This document shows positions 13,501 through 25,500 of a stretch of DNA of 64,000 bases, piece by piece. Every line of letters begins with the position of its first letter. The stretch's first letter is position 1. The notes beneath the pieces were generated by a model. That model saw nothing but the letters and a program-made list of their open reading frames with translations, ran no database searches and had not been told where the DNA came from. A program made the translations under genes and the position numbers. Source of the stretch: Lepisosteus oculatus (taxonomy: Eukaryota; Chordata; Actinopteri; Semionotiformes; Lepisosteidae); contig NC_090704.1 of the NCBI RefSeq assembly GCF_040954835.1, forward strand, positions 40,862,979-40,926,978. The letters run 5' to 3'.

Positions 13501-16500
13501 TGTGCTGCCGCCAACAGAGCACATTTCAATCTGCGCCGCAAGATTTTCATGGAACAGCAGCAAAACGCACAGTCGAAAACACTACAGTGACATTAAGACT
13601 CGCGATCTAAGGATAAGTATTAGGTGAAACACTATCATGTGCTTCATCTGAGAGATGAACTAAGACAAGTCAATACACGATCCAAATCCCAAAACCTGCC
13701 CTTAATCTCTCGTTTTGAGTTTTTGCCTTGGGAGAGCAAATCAAGCCATTATTGGATAAGTAAGATCTATGTTGCCTTTAAGAACAAACCTTTAACTTAG
13801 TAAGGAGCTGTGCAGATACAAGGTACAGTACTGGAATATAAACATCCCATATGAGTCTCTGAAGCAGCAGCCAAGTACACAGTTTACAGACCACAGAAAC
13901 CTGCTAAATGCCTTGACCCAAACATCACAGTACCACTGATGAGAAAGAAATGGCAGTGCATAGCTGCCACCTAGTGTTGTTCTACTTTCTTAAAATAACA
14001 CATAATAACATAGTGGTGCTTCTAGCTTTACCAAAGCAGCCACAAGCAGATTTTTGTCCTCAGTAGACCTCGTTCAAGAACTGGAAACGCCTCTGTAAAA
14101 TAGAAATACCTGCATTCTTCATAGCACTGAGGGTGTGTTCAGTATTTGAGGAGCCTATTGGTGTTGGCATGATTATGCAATTAAGGAGACAATTTAGATA
14201 TGCATTCCTTTTAACAGAAGTCTAATGCAGTCTACTCTAATATCTTTGACAATGTAAGCTTTGTGCACAGATAAACTGTTTTCTCTTGTTTCCACAAGAG
14301 CCATTGCAATAACCTCAAAGATAACCCACAATCATTACTCATTGGGATGAGTATGTACTGTAGCAGATCAGTATGTAGGTCTTTTCACTTTAACCCATTT
14401 TTCATCTTAATCTTTTAAGAACAAAACCTTCTTTCTCATCATTACAAATTCCGATTTTCTTCTAATTTCAAAAATATCATTGACAAATGCTGCTTCTTCT
14501 TGATTAAGATCCATGGTCTGTGCAGCTGTTGGAAGTCAAAGTTTCATCTTTGATGACTTCTTACCTTGTTCTTACTGCTCGCCAAATTGATCCTTAAGAC
14601 GCCCATTCCGTGCAGAACAAACTTCATGGATGTCAGCAGGTTATCCAGCACAGCAGGCTAAAGAGAAACAATTAGAAAAGATAATGCCAACACTTATTCA
14701 CTCCTTAAAACACTCTATAATTCTTAAAAGGATTAGTTGGAAAGAACAAACAGACAAATTACAATACACATCCACACTCTAATGTAGGTTTAAACCAAAA
14801 CACTAATAAGTGATTCAACTGTAAGTACGTGAAAATGTAGCATTTGCATCCTTAAAAGTTTAATAGTGACATAATTAGTAATTGGACTTGACTGGGTAGA
14901 TCCAAAAAATATCTACAGTATGAATGTGTTATATACAGCTGAATTACTAAACTTCAGGAGAAAGACAGTTCCCTAACTCCATACCAAATGACCAGCTCAC
15001 TATGTTATCACTGCAAGACTTCAGACTTTCCTTTCCCAGCGTTATATACTCAAATACCCTGCCACCCATCTCACTACAACTGACAAGGCGGCATTTTATA
15101 AGAGGTTCCAGGCTTTTGTCATTCAAGCTCGATGGGTTAATGTGTGCATATATACTTGACAATATACTTATTTGCTAAGCTATCACCCTTACCCAGGTTG
15201 GCTTACAGTACAGAAGATTTACATTACTTTTAGTACGAGGAACAATCATGCAGTTATAATAAGGTGAAGAATAATGAAATAGCTCATGGCTGAATAACAC
15301 TAGCACAAACTGAAAGAGCAAAGCAAATGCCAAAGAAACAAAATAAAAATATCACAAACTAAAACCATGTACAGGAAGTGTGGATACAGAGCAGTAATGT
15401 AATCAGTCTGTTGGTTTATATTCCACAATGAACACGTGTAATTTGCAAGTTAGATAATTATAGGGAGAATTGAACCATTAGTGCAATACAGTGTAGAGGG
15501 TGAATCACAGTACTGCGTTTACTTGCAGCATTTTAGATCAGAAAAAAATAAAATCCCTGTAGTCCAGTCATGCGTTTCACACTACAGCACAATCACAGTT
15601 ATAAAACAGACAAAATGTCCGCAAAAAAAAATGGAAACCAGGTTGATTTGCATCACCACTACCAAAAACAAGTGCATTTATTTGAAAATATCAAACTATC
15701 ACCTGGAATTTATATACTCCATTAGTATCAGTTTGTATCCTATATCCACACTTTTCCTGTTTATCATCAAAGAGTGGGGATATTGCTGCAATTCCAGAAC
15801 TATTGGTTCCTCCTTCCTGCCTTTGACATGAGGACTCCTGCTGGCAAAAACACTTTAGTACCACATCACAGTGCAAGCATAACACACACGGCACATTTAA
15901 GGGTGTGAAACCCACTGTGAGTATACGCTGTAGCGCAATTCACCTTTATTGAAAGATGTGGTTTGAGAGCAGACGGATTAAAGGTGCTCTCTGGACAGAC
16001 GAAGTGGGGAAAACAGGTAATGGGAACAGCTGTTATCCTGGTGGAGGAGAGGAGGAGAAAGGGGGAGTTCAGGCAAAGATAAAGGAAAGAGAGCAGGAGT
16101 GAGCAGTTTTGACAGCGGAAGACAGGAATGGGCTTTTGAACTGAAAGTGTGCAGCAGTAAGGAGCCAAAGGACAGACTGAAGTAAGGGAGTTGCACGTGA
16201 AAAGACGAGGCAAGCCGCACTACTCTGGGATGAGCTGCTGAAGCGGGCGGATAGCACTGGCGAACAGGAGCTGGGACAGTCTGTGTGTGAGCACCAGAGC
16301 CTGGAGCTGGGCAGAACAGCTGCAGTGGGAGGGAAGGACTCTGCAAATGTCGCTCAAGGAGAAGCTGCTGGAGCGTGGAGAACAAGAAATGTGTGGGAAA
16401 CAGAGGAGGGGGGGGGTGAAGAGAACCACCACGATTCATGGGAGAGGGTGAGGTACTGTAGCAGTCAAGAGGAAAAGGTGATGGAGAGGCCTACAGAGGA

Positions 16501-19500
16501 AAGAAAGCTCAGGGCGTGACAGGGTGTTTCAGAAGACGGGACTGCACCCAGAAGAAGATGGCTTGGGGACTAGCAGTGCCACATCAGAGTGACCCGCAGT
16601 CTTGAAGATGGAAGCGAGATCCAGAAAGATGAAGACAAAGGAAACGGAGGCAGCTCATGCTGAGCGAAGGGGATCGGCAGCAGAGAAAGAGCAGCTCCTG
16701 TCAAGCGTGCAGAGCAGAATCCAGACTGGAGAGGGCTAGCCTCCCCCTCCAGCAGCTGATCCCGAGTTCAGTGGCTTGCCTCGTCCTTTCACCCTTCACA
16801 ACTCCATTACTGCAATCCTGAAGTAGATGAAAGTGCTTTCAAATATATATACACTCTCCATTAATACAACCAGAGAAGCGGCACACATTACTAGATCGGC
16901 TGTAATAAAGTTTTGCTGTTTGCTCTCTCCAATATTGAAGTCACAATTCAAGTGGGGTCAGTGTATAGACTGTGGCCAGCTGAATTGTGCTTTACATGCA
17001 ATGTGTGTTAAGAGAGGTGTAAGTGTATTCTGTGAATTAATTAATCATTTAAAATTACACACTGTACGCTCCTTTAAATGAAGCACAGTCGGGTTCCCTC
17101 TTATTTTTTCAAAACGCCTAGACATTTTCTTGTCAGTTTGTTGTTTGGATTATTTTAAGTGATCTTGTAAAAGGCATCTTTTAATGTTAAGTAATCTTTT
17201 AAAAGCAGGCACAAGTTTGCATGCTGTAGCACTAAACCTTCTAAACCCACAGGAATTAAAGGCAATAATATATAACAGAATATTGTATATTATTTCTTGA
17301 TTACATTTTTAATTTCTTTGTCGCAAGCTGTTCAAGTTTTGAACAAAATCGTACTAAACCTGTTAGGCTGGAATCAGTTGCTTCAGGTGCTTCATCATTT
17401 CTGTTTCAGTTTGCTATTTTCATATTCACAGAATTGTGTTTGATTTCTGTTTAGTATGATCGAGAAGGTTTCACCATATTAGGTTTCCAAGGCAGCGGAG
17501 TCTAAACCAGGCTCTTGGCTTTGTTTGTAAAGGACACAGGTGAACTGCAGACAGGCCATGCCACGCCTGCTGCCACCTGCCCCTGCTGTCAGGACTCCGC
17601 CTTCTAACCTAATCCTGTGGTCAGCTGCTTTGTGGAGCAAGGCTGCATTGCAAATCCAAACTCCACACAGATTCCATTGTTCACAGCTCTGTCCGGATGT
17701 ATCGCAGGCGGCTTTGCGATTCAGTGTCAGCGCAGGTTGCCAGGTCTTTTACTCAACTCAACAAATTCTGCTTCGCAAATCAAGGCCTATTCCCGTTTTA
17801 GAATCCCACAAGTCTGCTTCAACTGATCCACATCAGGTCACGCTCAGCCCTCAAAGACACAAGAAGCCAAAGCAGTCCAAAATCTATTCATGTGGCCCGA
17901 TATAATGGCTTTTTTTTTTGCATTTAGTGTCAAATGTTTCATTTTCCAGAACGGTAGAGTTATTTTTCCCCTTAAGATTTTACTACAAAGCCATTTCATA
18001 CTTACACAGTCTTTACAAATGTTTTCTAATTGAGGATGCTGGAGCTAAATCATGCCATGTTTCATTAACCCTGAGAAAAGTGTGTAAGGACTAGGCTTAA
18101 GAAGCCCAAAACAAAGAAGTCGCTCATGGCCCTCAGGTCATATGTAACTTTATAACTGCAGCATTTCAATCAAGAAAGACGAATGCCAGGAATACCTTGA
18201 AGCCACTAAATCTGGACCATATGCTGCATATGCTGTAAGATAACACAGCCAAGCTAATTTTGTTGTCTCTCCTTTGTTTCCTCCACAAAGGCTCAGATTA
18301 CATATGTTTGCGTTAACAACAGGGTGCAGGAATTCGGAATGCTTTGCATTTTCTAAACTTTGGAGTTCTGAACTCCTCTATCTTTAAAATGTATGAGTGA
18401 AATTCACTGTGCCTATTAGAAAGGTTCAAGTTTCTGTGCATGCATAGACTTAAAAAAAAAAGAAATTTTCAAGGAGTTTGAGTCCGGTTTCTCATTTCAC
18501 ATGGGAACAATAGCCTTTCCTGTGCTTGTGGGGAGATCAGTGCCTGAAAGGGCTGATGCATGACAGGCCATCAGGAACACTGTGGTTAGTAATGAAGTCA
18601 CAATGTTCAGAGGAAGCGGGGGAAAAAAGCTTTCAGCCATATGAGCCACATCTCTCCCTGTACCTCATTTTAAATTACTAAACAGGGAACTCGTTTTCCC
18701 TTTGCAATTCAGACGGTATTATAATGCGTTATAATAAAAAGAACCATGCAAACATACTTAATGCATCGGCTTTCTATTTTATCAGTGCATCCTTAAGTGC
18801 AATGCATTCGTAATTGCCCAGCAAGTGCCTGAAGGCCTCCTGGCAAACCCAGGTAGCTCCTTCCACTGTAAAGGGATAAAAAGAAAGAGAGTGGAGGTCA
18901 CAGGCTTCCATTTCAGCATAAACACTGAAACCCTCCATCCTATGGCACCAGTCCAGGGTAAAAGCTGCATTGCATTTTACACTGTTTGAAACAATCTTTT
19001 TCAGAAACTGGTAAGGCACACTAGACAAACTGGTGCAGAAAACAGCAATTTTTCCTCTTATTTCAGTTTTTAGGCAAAGGCATGTGCTTGTTTCAGTCAA
19101 ACACACTTTTTATGACATGGTTTTCCCCAACTGGTTATTTTGAGATGTCCTCTCTTGCAGTGAGAGAAACACCAAATATTACAGGAATTTATTTGATGGG
19201 CTTTTTTTAGCTAAGTAACCTATAATGTCTGGAAATTGCCACTGTTATTGAGCTATACCAAATTAATTTCACTTTTCTTGAAGACTTTTACTTTAATTCA
19301 CTTTCACAGTTGAATGTATTCATTGCTTGGCAAAGCAAGTTTCCATAGAGGGAAAGGTTAGTTTACTTTTCTGTTTCAGTCAATGTTCTAAAATGACTGG
19401 GACAGACTAATGTTGTGGATTATATTCTTCATTGGAATAAAATAAGGCAGTAAAAACCACTCAAGCCTAGGCAACTTTCACGCCCACAGACAGGGATTTC

Positions 19501-22500
19501 CTCTCGAGTTATTCAGGTGATCTTCTGCTTTTAACCCTAATTCAGCTTCCACACGTCATCTTGTGAGGTCTTAGAGGGAAAGTCTCCGGATCACAGAGTC
19601 GCTTATAGGAGATGAATGAATCTTGTTAGGACACGAGTAGCAATGCATTCCCCCCCCCACTAAGACTCACATACCCTCAATATAATTAAGTGAATAACAG
19701 TTTATTTGCAGCAGGCTTTGAAGTGGGTGCTCTATGGGTTATGCAGGGAGGAAAAAAAACGCTGCTTTCATGCTCAGATTCTCCTGCATGCCAAACCACC
19801 ACTCCCAAGAATATCCTACTGTCCTCACGAGATTACACAGACAGCAACTCAAAGATATGGTTTTCTATGAAGTCTTGGAATAAGTCTGATAATACCCTTG
19901 TTTTTTTAACTATAAATTAAAAAATCTGGAATGCCGCAAAACTGGTCCGCCTTCTCATGTAATTATTAACCAGTCCAATCTCGAGAACTGTTTCTCTGTC
20001 CTCACACCAACCCACATCTGAACTGTGCCACAGTTTCATCACCTCACGGCTGTGGAGACCTGAACAGGTTCCATCAGTTTTAAGATCATATCCCGAAACT
20101 ATCGGGTCATATTTACAGCACACGTAGCCTACCAAAAAAAAAAGCACACCAGAAACAAATATTTTGTGGCCTTAAGCCACACAAGCTCTAGGTAGAACTG
20201 TTCATTCATAATAACCAGTTGGCTGTTGTAGCATTAGCGACAAGAACACCTGATTTTATTTAGCGTTGAAAATAATGATTAGATCTCAGTATTGATCCAA
20301 ATTACTGAGAAAAGTAAGGAGCACTAAAGAGAATAACTACAATAATTCTGTTTGCCTTGTTAAAAAAAAACAATTATATTTAAACATAATCTAAAGAAAT
20401 CCCTTTAGTTGACTTGCCTTGTGTTTTGTCTTATTTGACCAAGGCTGTTACAAGGCTCACTGGTGTTTAAGTGTTTTAGAAGATCAGGAATCGATAAACC
20501 AATACTTTAACGATTGTTCCACAGTAAAAAAAAAAAAACATTGTACCTTAAAGGACAGTATATCATTTTTTTTTACAGAAATGCGTGCCTCCTATTTTCA
20601 GAAGTACTGCTGTAAGGAAGCTTAAAAGAGAAAGCTGAGAATTTTGGGAAGCAGCCATAGAGCCACAGTTTTTTAACTAAGAGGTTGAGAAAAGACCTCA
20701 ATGAAGCATGAACAGTCATTATCTTGCCTGACAGCCTTCAGTTGTGAGCAACTCTTGTATTCAAGCTTGTGGGGAGGCAAAGCACTTAAAGCTATTAAAG
20801 TGTCCACACTCCTCATAATTAGGATGTGCCAAACTGAAAAGAACTCAAACTACATCCATCCTTTAGTAACGCCAGCCTGCAGAGTTTGATTCTGTCAGAT
20901 AGCTGATGGCTAACACTAACTTCAATGGTACTTCACAAGTTCTAAGCAATGTGAAATTAATATAACTACATAAAAAGCTCCTAAACCACAGTAGGCTATA
21001 TACTGAGAGGGGAGGAGTGTTGGCATTTCTATCTCCTTGAGATTACATATATACTCAAGAACCCCAATAAGAGCTAGAAAATTCCTTTATTTTGTTTTTT
21101 CACAAAAAGCAGGGGGAAGAATAAAAGAACTGTTTAAGGTCATATTTAAAAGGAAGTTTTTTTTTTCTTCACACACACACACACAACTGCCACTGTACAG
21201 CAGAAAATGTAATAGTAGTTGCATCTTTATGGCATTTTGTAGAAAAAAACAACAAATCCAGTTTTAAATGTGTTTTGGGCTAACACTGACAAAGTGTTGT
21301 TGACAATATTCTGTAGGATAGCTGATGGCTGACACTAATGTGAGTGGTATTTCCCAACATTACTCGTTTTACAGTTGAAACGAACCAGTAACAGCAGCAA
21401 CTGAGATCGCTTTGTTTGTTTCATCCAGGAAGGGCACCGTGACAGTTTCATTGTGTTTTTTTGGCAACCAGAGGATGTTGTGATACAAGCACAATGAGTG
21501 ACTTTCCACAGCAGAGAGACTACTGGTCATGAATGCGAAACAACAGCCTCACCCAGATCATCCTCTGTTTACTGAAAGCAAACGTTACAGCAGGAAGCTT
21601 GAAAGTGTACTCCAACACATACAGTAGCAATGAAGAGAGACATCAGGACCCTTACGATATCCCAGTCGGTTCCATCATCTCACTTCAGTTGTCTCTTTCT
21701 GAGTGTAAACTTTTAAGGGTTTGAGTTATACATACTCAAAGACAAAGTCATACAAATGTGAACCTCTCAATTAACTTTTAGAGCTCTTCAAACCCTTTAA
21801 AATTCAGAAAGCTCTGTCAAACATGTACTTAATATAATACTAAATCCTATAAAGACCCCTGGCGAATTTCACTAGTTTTGCACAAATGATCTCCCCCCGA
21901 GAATCAGACTAGCCCCTCATTTAAAAAGGATTCCATTCTGCAGCATCAGGAACTCATAATAAAAAACTCAAGGTTCACACAGAGACTGTGGAATGAAAAG
22001 CTGCTCTTTATTAGTTGGCTTAAACTCACACAGGTCATCAGATATCCAGTGTCAACCACCTGCATTTTTCAGATGTTGTGTTTGAATGTGCCCAGATTTC
22101 ACTTTCATCTAAAAAGAGATCCCTTTATGAGCCAACTCTGGCAGGTGAAGTGCTTGCCTAAGGACACTTCAGCAAAAATATTTACAAGCGTAAAATGCCA
22201 AAAAGACAAGGCAGCTTGGCTGGATTCAATAAAGTAATCTGCCAGTGGATGCTGACTAGTTCATTTAGACTGTTTTGATTTCAGAACAGACACCAACATG
22301 GGTCAACAACACTGTCGCCACCTCAGAACACCAGTGAACACATTATTCTCAAATTCTCAACCTTATACAAAAAAGGTGTACACATTCAAGTGGAGCAGAA
22401 AAATGCCAGCAAAGGCAGGTGTCATCTCAACGATAAATGGAAAATGTATTTATGCTTTCTGAATTTGAGTTTTAACGCCAATACAAATCATCCTACCTCA

Positions 22501-25500
22501 GAGGACCTGTTTAATCTGGGAAAATAAGGAACTTGGAAAACAGACAAAAGTGACAGCCGCCACTTTTGAGACCCTTTCTATTGGAATCCGAGTGTGATTT
22601 TTGTCAACCTGTTCAAGAAGAATCTTCTCAAACAAGCTCCCTTGCCTGGAATGTTAACCATGAGGTTTAAGCATTGCCCCCTTTGACGTTTCAAGGAAAT
22701 ATGTCCAAACCAAACAGTTGTGAAAGTTGTAGGCAATTTCAATTTATAAAATGCTGAAGAAACTTGTCAAAAGCACAGTGGGAAGAACCAAAAGGGGTGA
22801 AAACAGCATCTGACTCTTCCACCACTTGTTCACACCTCATCTACTCATGTTAATGGGAAAGTGGGTTCTGTGGGTTGAGGAAGACAGAGACAGGACTGTA
22901 TATCAGGCTGCAAGCCCATGTTTTTTCAACAGCAAAGCACATTCCTGTACAGAACCACAGGGAACAGAGAGAGACCTTTGGACTTTCAGTACACAAAAGG
23001 AATCCTGCGCTTGTTCCAAAAATAATTAACTCTACATGAATTGTAATCTTTTCGGTACGTTAATAGCTGCCTGCCAAGAACATTTTTTTTTGATGGAGGC
23101 CAGGACAAACACTGTGCATTGGTGCTGCCCCCCCCCCAAAAAAAAAACATTTCATTCCATACTGCACAGCAAGTACTGAGCAATTTTAATCTTCACATTC
23201 CTGAAGACCCCAGAGTCGCCTCTTTTTCTGGGCACAGGGGGACAGGAAGAGTTCACAGCTGGATTGCTTTACATTCTGACTGCAGGCAGTTCCCAGTAGA
23301 CACAGTAGTAGTGAATCGGATGTCTCTGTTTCTCTGAGGTGGTCTCCTCTCACTGGGGCCCAGAGATAGATAACTGTTCTTTGCCCACAACTGAAACAGT
23401 GAATTGCTTTATTATAGCAGTGAAGTGTACGTGAACGCACATTTAATATTGGCATGGTATGTATATATCAGCCAATACTTCTTCCACAACATGGATCTAT
23501 TTTCTCTCCCTTCCAGCAATGTTCTTAGGCTGTTTTATATGGGAGAAAACAGTACACCAGTAATTGTGAAATGCCATATTCAGAAATTGAAAGTTGCTCC
23601 CCACACCCACCTCCCCACGACAGGCTCAAAATAATCCAGGATATTGATCCACTCCTGAATCTTGAATTAACAAATGTGTCACCATTTAGTTTACGAGACA
23701 ATTTTCCCCTCCATTCCTCAAGAAGAGCTGCAAACCAGGACTTGGGATTTAACTGGGTCCAACGTTGCTGGTTTATTGCTCAAACTAATTTATTGCTCAA
23801 ACGTGCTTGTACTTTATATTAAGTAAAAGGATGTGACAGAGAAGGAAGAAAATATTTACAGAGAGGGGGAGGGTAGGATGTTATATGGTGTACTGGATGT
23901 TATACAAGCTGTAAGCATGTATAGCTGCACAATGATTTCTGTCCCCTATGGATTGAGCAACTGGCACTGGTCCCTGGAGCAATCCTGACCAGCCCCAGCT
24001 GTGACCTCACAGACAGAGCCAGAGAGGCACAGTTGCACTGGGGGAATTCTATAGGCGTTCTCCTGCAAACAAAAAGGATCTTTTGGAACTGATTGCTGGT
24101 ACAAAAAAAAGGTTGAGAATTATTGAGAAAGTACTGCATTCCTCAGCACTTAATGTCTGAGGAGTGTTCTCTACTACACTCATTTACACCCGTGTCCCAG
24201 AATCAGTCCACTGAGGTGAAGTCATATGTAGCAGGAAGGATGTCCTCCAGGATAGAAGCCTAAGCATCCATACTTTGTATTTTAAAGAAATGCTTCTATT
24301 CAAAGGAATCTCAATCCCACTTGCCTATTAGCCAGGGTGTCCAAAGCAGCACAGCACCATTGACTGAGTACTACCAGCATACAGTAGCACTGGGATTGAG
24401 GATTCTTAGCACTCTCAGATCTTGGAACAACTACGACTGCTGTGACTTTATGAGCCACACCGGCAAGAAAGAGCTCCTCCATTCAGCACTACATCTGCTA
24501 TGATCTGTGGAACTCACCGCATGTCAATTTACAAATGACCAGACTCATCGCCACAAAGTACTATAATAGCAAATAAATACAATTACAATTCTTTTGAATT
24601 CAATTTCCAGACTGACATATGGGAAGGCAACAGCTTCAAGACATTGTTGGCGAGCGTGCCATGTTTTCTGTGAATTTTCTCCAGTGGTTTCAGATATACA
24701 TTCAATGCATTTCCACCGCTGAATACTGTGGCTGTGTCTGCAAGGTGACATCAATTTTTTTGAGACAATGAGGGGAAAGGTTTCATAAGAACATAATGTT
24801 TAAAATGTAAACCTATACTAAAACATGATTGTGAATGTTCATTCCTTCACTTCTCTGTTAATGTAAACACACCTAAGGATTCAAATTCCTCATCCTGGAC
24901 TCTGAGTAGTTCCCACCCTATTTGACCTTGTGAACTCAAGTGCAATTGTTGTTCTGCCCTCTCTTGCCCGGTCTGCAAGTAAACACATTTCACTGTAACT
25001 GTACACATTGACAAATACTTAAGAACCAAGACATCACTCTATCCTTCACAATGTTTCATTTGGCAGGGAAGTTGGAGATTTTTCAGCACTCTGAGTTTTT
25101 TTTGGACTCGGCAGCAACACCTACAGCATGGATTGCTCTAATGGGACGGAGTGTGTATCCGTATTTTACAGTGAAATGCTCGCATATCAAATCTAAACCC
25201 CCTTTTGATTGAACCATTTGTTCTATTCCCCCCCTGTAGGGTTAGGCTAACATCAGGTTAACATCTTACTACAACCTGAAGGTACACTGGGCTACATTAG
25301 ATACTCCATGCTGAAAAAAAGAAGAAAGAGAACACAACGTCTCGCCCGTGGAGCCTTCTTCAGGTGTCTGCCACACCTGAAGAAGGCTCCACGGCCGAAA
25401 CGTTGTGTTCTCTTTCTTCTTTTTTTCAGCATGGAATAAACCTATTACTTGTTCCTTTGCAGCCTACACATGCTGACGCAGCTACCCACCTAAATTAGAT

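Larger units (their letters stand above)
11285..14564 (-). other. gnav1 intron 3
   Basis: 3.3 kb intron. It contains a tRNA-derived SINE at 11945-12170 and, directly after it, an AT-rich block dense in TAATTA-type sites (12310-12715). Elsewhere only short unsupported ORFs. Confidence 0.6.

Noticed and set aside
15978-16439. 153-codon minus-strand ORF, the second longest in the window
   Set aside because: Ser/Leu/Pro/His-rich translation produced by the purine-rich island. No domain, no splice context and overlapping open frames in the other minus frames.
21170-21186. Short CA repeat
   Set aside because: Only about eight dinucleotides; an ordinary microsatellite seed. The same holds for the AT runs near 48420 and 49560 and the C/A homopolymers near 23130.
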